Positions 45,297-46,506 of a stretch of DNA of 46,506 nucleotides are shown here, one piece after another. The stretch lies in NCBI RefSeq assembly GCF_006569185.2, contig NZ_VIGC02000041.1, positions 1 through 46,506 on the forward strand, given 5' to 3'. This DNA is from Litorilinea aerophila (GTDB lineage Bacteria; Chloroflexota; Anaerolineae; Caldilineales; Caldilineaceae). The position numbers and the translations under genes are program-made. How positions within the stretch are numbered: position 1 is the stretch's first letter; every line of letters starts with the position of its first letter. The notes under the pieces were generated by a model. It searched no databases. It was not told where the DNA came from and was given only the letters and a program-made list of their open reading frames with translations.

Positions 45297-45485
45297 GGGT
45301 GCGTACCCCCTCTGGGGGCTGCCGGGGTGTCGCCATGGCGCCTGACCCCTGCCCCCTACCGGGGCGCATCCCCTTTCTCGCAGTGTCGCTGGACACGTCC
45401 CCCAGTGGCGCGCTCACGGCAGTGCACTCCTGTCACTGCCGACCCGCAGCTCTCTCAAGTGGGACGTACCCATGTCGTTGAAACT
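45297..45485 (-). other. Long structured 5' leader
   Basis: On the minus strand, between the promoter (45492-45520) and the start at 45278, the leader of about 200 nt can fold. ACGTCCC near its 5' end pairs with GGGACGT about 80 nt later. These enclose a 7-bp hairpin GGCAGTG/CACTGCC. No known riboswitch consensus is recognised. Confidence 0.4.
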
Positions 45486-45491
45486 GGCGTT

Positions 45492-45520
45492 ATTATCGCG
45501 CAGATGGGGGGAAATGTCCA
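45492..45520 (-). promoter_or_regulatory. Strong promoter for the winged-helix-like gene
   Basis: On the minus strand, TGGACA (45520-45515), a 17-bp spacer and GATAAT (45497-45492); each hexamer differs from consensus by one base. Confidence 0.65.
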
Positions 45521-45528
45521 TCATTTTT

Positions 45529-45954
45529 CTAATCGGATTCCGCTGGGAGCGCCGGTGACCGGTAGTCCGGTTCCGTGGCCAGGCGCATCAACTCGCCGCC
45601 CAGCCGCGCCGCATAGTGGCGCAGGGTGTCCAGAGTCTGGGCGAAGGCGGCGTAGCTGAAGCCGGACCGGGGCAGCTCGGCCAGCAGGTTCACATCGCCA
45701 TCCTCGTCCAGGCCAAAGTAGGCCAGCCGCATCTGCTGGTTCAGGGCCAGGAGGGTGGCGTAGAGGCGCGCCCGACAGGCAGGTTGGACGGCGGGCAGAA
45801 AAGGGCTGACGGCAAAATGGATCCAATCCGGGCTCAGGGCCACGTAGAGGTCGTATGCCCGCCTGTCCTCCGTGGCAAAGGTACTGCACCAGACCTGGTC
45901 ATCCAGCACCTGATAGGCCCAGGCGTAACGTTGAAAGTAGTCGCCGATTTCCAT
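45529..45954 (-). CDS. YbjN-domain-like protein
   Basis: A protein of 141 residues with the size and pattern of YbjN-type (type III secretion chaperone-like) proteins: a short N-terminal helix, an alternating beta pattern (WCSTFATEDRRAYDLYVALSPDWIHFAVSPF), helices with a NQQMRLAYFGLDEDGDV segment and a C-terminal helix. Such proteins bind partner proteins or act as regulators without catalysis. It is 39 bp downstream of the 96-residue gene and is probably cotranscribed with it. Confidence 0.65.
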   Translation of the reverse strand: MEIGDYFQRYAWAYQVLDDQVWCSTFATEDRRAYDLYVALSPDWIHFAVSPFLPAVQPACRARLYATLLALNQQMRLAYFGLDEDGDVNLLAELPRSGFSYAAFAQTLDTLRHYAARLGGELMRLATEPDYRSPALPAESD

Positions 45955-45993
45955 GCCCTTCCTCCTGGCCGGAGTGCTCCTGGGGTGGTTCGG

Positions 45994-46284
45994 CTACTCG
46001 GCCAGCAAGGCCTGGGCGATGCTTTCCCACTCTTCGGCCAGGGACTGATGGGAGACGGGCTTTCCGGCCCGCCGGTACCAGTAGGCCGCGTTGCCCGGGT
46101 CCCCTTCCACCCGATGGAGGTAGGCGTGAACCCAGGCACCGGTGGCGTCGTCCTGGGCCTGGGCCAGGCTGTGGGCTTTGTCCCACTCGCCCCTGGCTTC
46201 GTGCCAGAGGGCCTGGAGGGCCAGGCTCAAACCGGCCGGCGGCTGGGCCTGTTCCAGGGATTGACGAAATTCTTCCAGGGTCAT
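45994..46284 (-). CDS. Small conserved-looking protein, unknown
   Basis: A protein of 96 residues that I do not recognise. It is helical, with EEFRQSLEQAQPP at the start, ALWHEARGEWDKAHSLAQ in the middle and WYRRAG near the end. The pattern of paired helices and 'GDPGNAAYWYRRAG' resembles a Sel1/TPR-type helical repeat. AAAGGACA precedes ATG 46284; the frame extends upstream only through a simple-repeat island. Confidence 0.6.
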   Translation of the reverse strand: MTLEEFRQSLEQAQPPAGLSLALQALWHEARGEWDKAHSLAQAQDDATGAWVHAYLHRVEGDPGNAAYWYRRAGKPVSHQSLAEEWESIAQALLAE

Positions 46285-46310
46285 GGTGGTTGTCCTTTCT
46301 GTCTTTTGTG

Positions 46311-46380
46311 TAGTTGGAGGGGTAGACGGTAGACGGTAGACGGTAGTCAGTAGTCGGCGCATGCTGTCTACCGACTACCT
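46311..46380. repeat. Simple-repeat island with hairpin, upstream of a small gene
   Basis: Tandem GGTAGAC and GGTAGTC units cover about 46320-46357. A hairpin GTAGTCGG (46350-46357) with CCGACTAC (46371-46378) follows. The island matches the one at 7251-7307 and, like it, lies just before a minus-strand start codon (46284). Confidence 0.7.
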
Positions 46381-46386
46381 GTCGTA

Positions 46387-46448
46387 CATCAGCACATCGT
46401 GTTGGGAATTGAGAACCTTAACAACTGAAAACCATCAGCACATCGTGT
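46387..46448 (+). repeat. 16-bp exact direct repeat
   Basis: CATCAGCACATCGTGT occurs at 46387-46402 and again at 46433-46448, 46 bp apart. The window ends 58 bp later, so further copies cannot be seen. Confidence 0.6.
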
Positions 46449-46506
46449 CATTCCAGACGTTGATTGGTCAGGGCGGCTGGAATGGCAAGGGTGCGTTGGA
46501 AGAGAC

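Noticed and set aside
45297-45485. T-box riboswitch, because of a GAGAGAGC stretch in the leader
   Set aside because: The T-box antiterminator sequence (TGGNACCGCG-like) is missing, and the downstream gene is not an aminoacyl-tRNA synthetase or amino-acid gene.
46387-46448. CRISPR array
   Set aside because: The exact repeat is only 16 bp and occurs twice; no longer palindromic repeat and no cas gene are present.

Overview
The window is high-GC bacterial chromosome. It is most likely from a filamentous Chloroflexota lineage (Caldilinea/Litorilinea-like). That placement is inferred from the gene complement, the alanine/proline-rich secreted proteins, the dispersed hairpin repeats and the frequent use of TTG starts. 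I see no rRNA, tRNA, transposase, prophage or CRISPR array. Genes cover about 90 percent of the sequence, and most long reading frames opposite real genes are GC-driven shadows.

Layout. 1-2750: an assimilatory sulfate-reduction gene (cysH, APS-reductase type) coupled to a TrpD2-like protein, then a small beta-carbonic anhydrase. 2750-3155: an array of dispersed hairpin repeats. 3155-8241, minus strand: a MoxR / DUF58 / VWA / VWA (Bat-type) operon preceded by a membrane-anchored HtrA-like protease. 8412-13238: an ACT-domain protein, a large unrecognised protein and an orphan solute-binding lipoprotein. 13525-23089: housekeeping genes: maf, rsgA, UvrD/PcrA helicase, AI-2E-type permease, manA-like isomerase, dihydropyrimidinase, YdcF/ElyC-like protein and a CarD regulator. 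23475-33347: a B12/radical-SAM protein, a 1081-residue secreted protease with three tandem repeat domains, and a block resembling the ylm cluster (pgeF, a secreted protein, yggS, proC, yggT), ending with a lipoprotein. 33561-38067: a secreted subtilase, a small zincin and two envelope proteins. 38084-42133, minus strand: thiBPQ thiamine importer under a TPP riboswitch with a clear intrinsic terminator. 42489-46284: a patatin, a Cys-rich protein, a winged-helix-like protein with a long structured leader, a YbjN-like protein and a small unknown.

Sequence that genes do not explain is the most unusual part. There is a ~96-bp palindromic element present three times (80-175, 23318-23401, 43905-44000). 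Clusters of short hairpins keep their flanks but change both stem arms together (2750-3150, 33350-33555, 42265-42350). Simple-repeat islands sit just upstream of start codons (7251-7307, 28665-28716, 46311-46380). Well-formed sigma-70-like promoters can be read for rsgA, carD, yggS, the oligopeptide-type binding protein and the gene ending at 44001.
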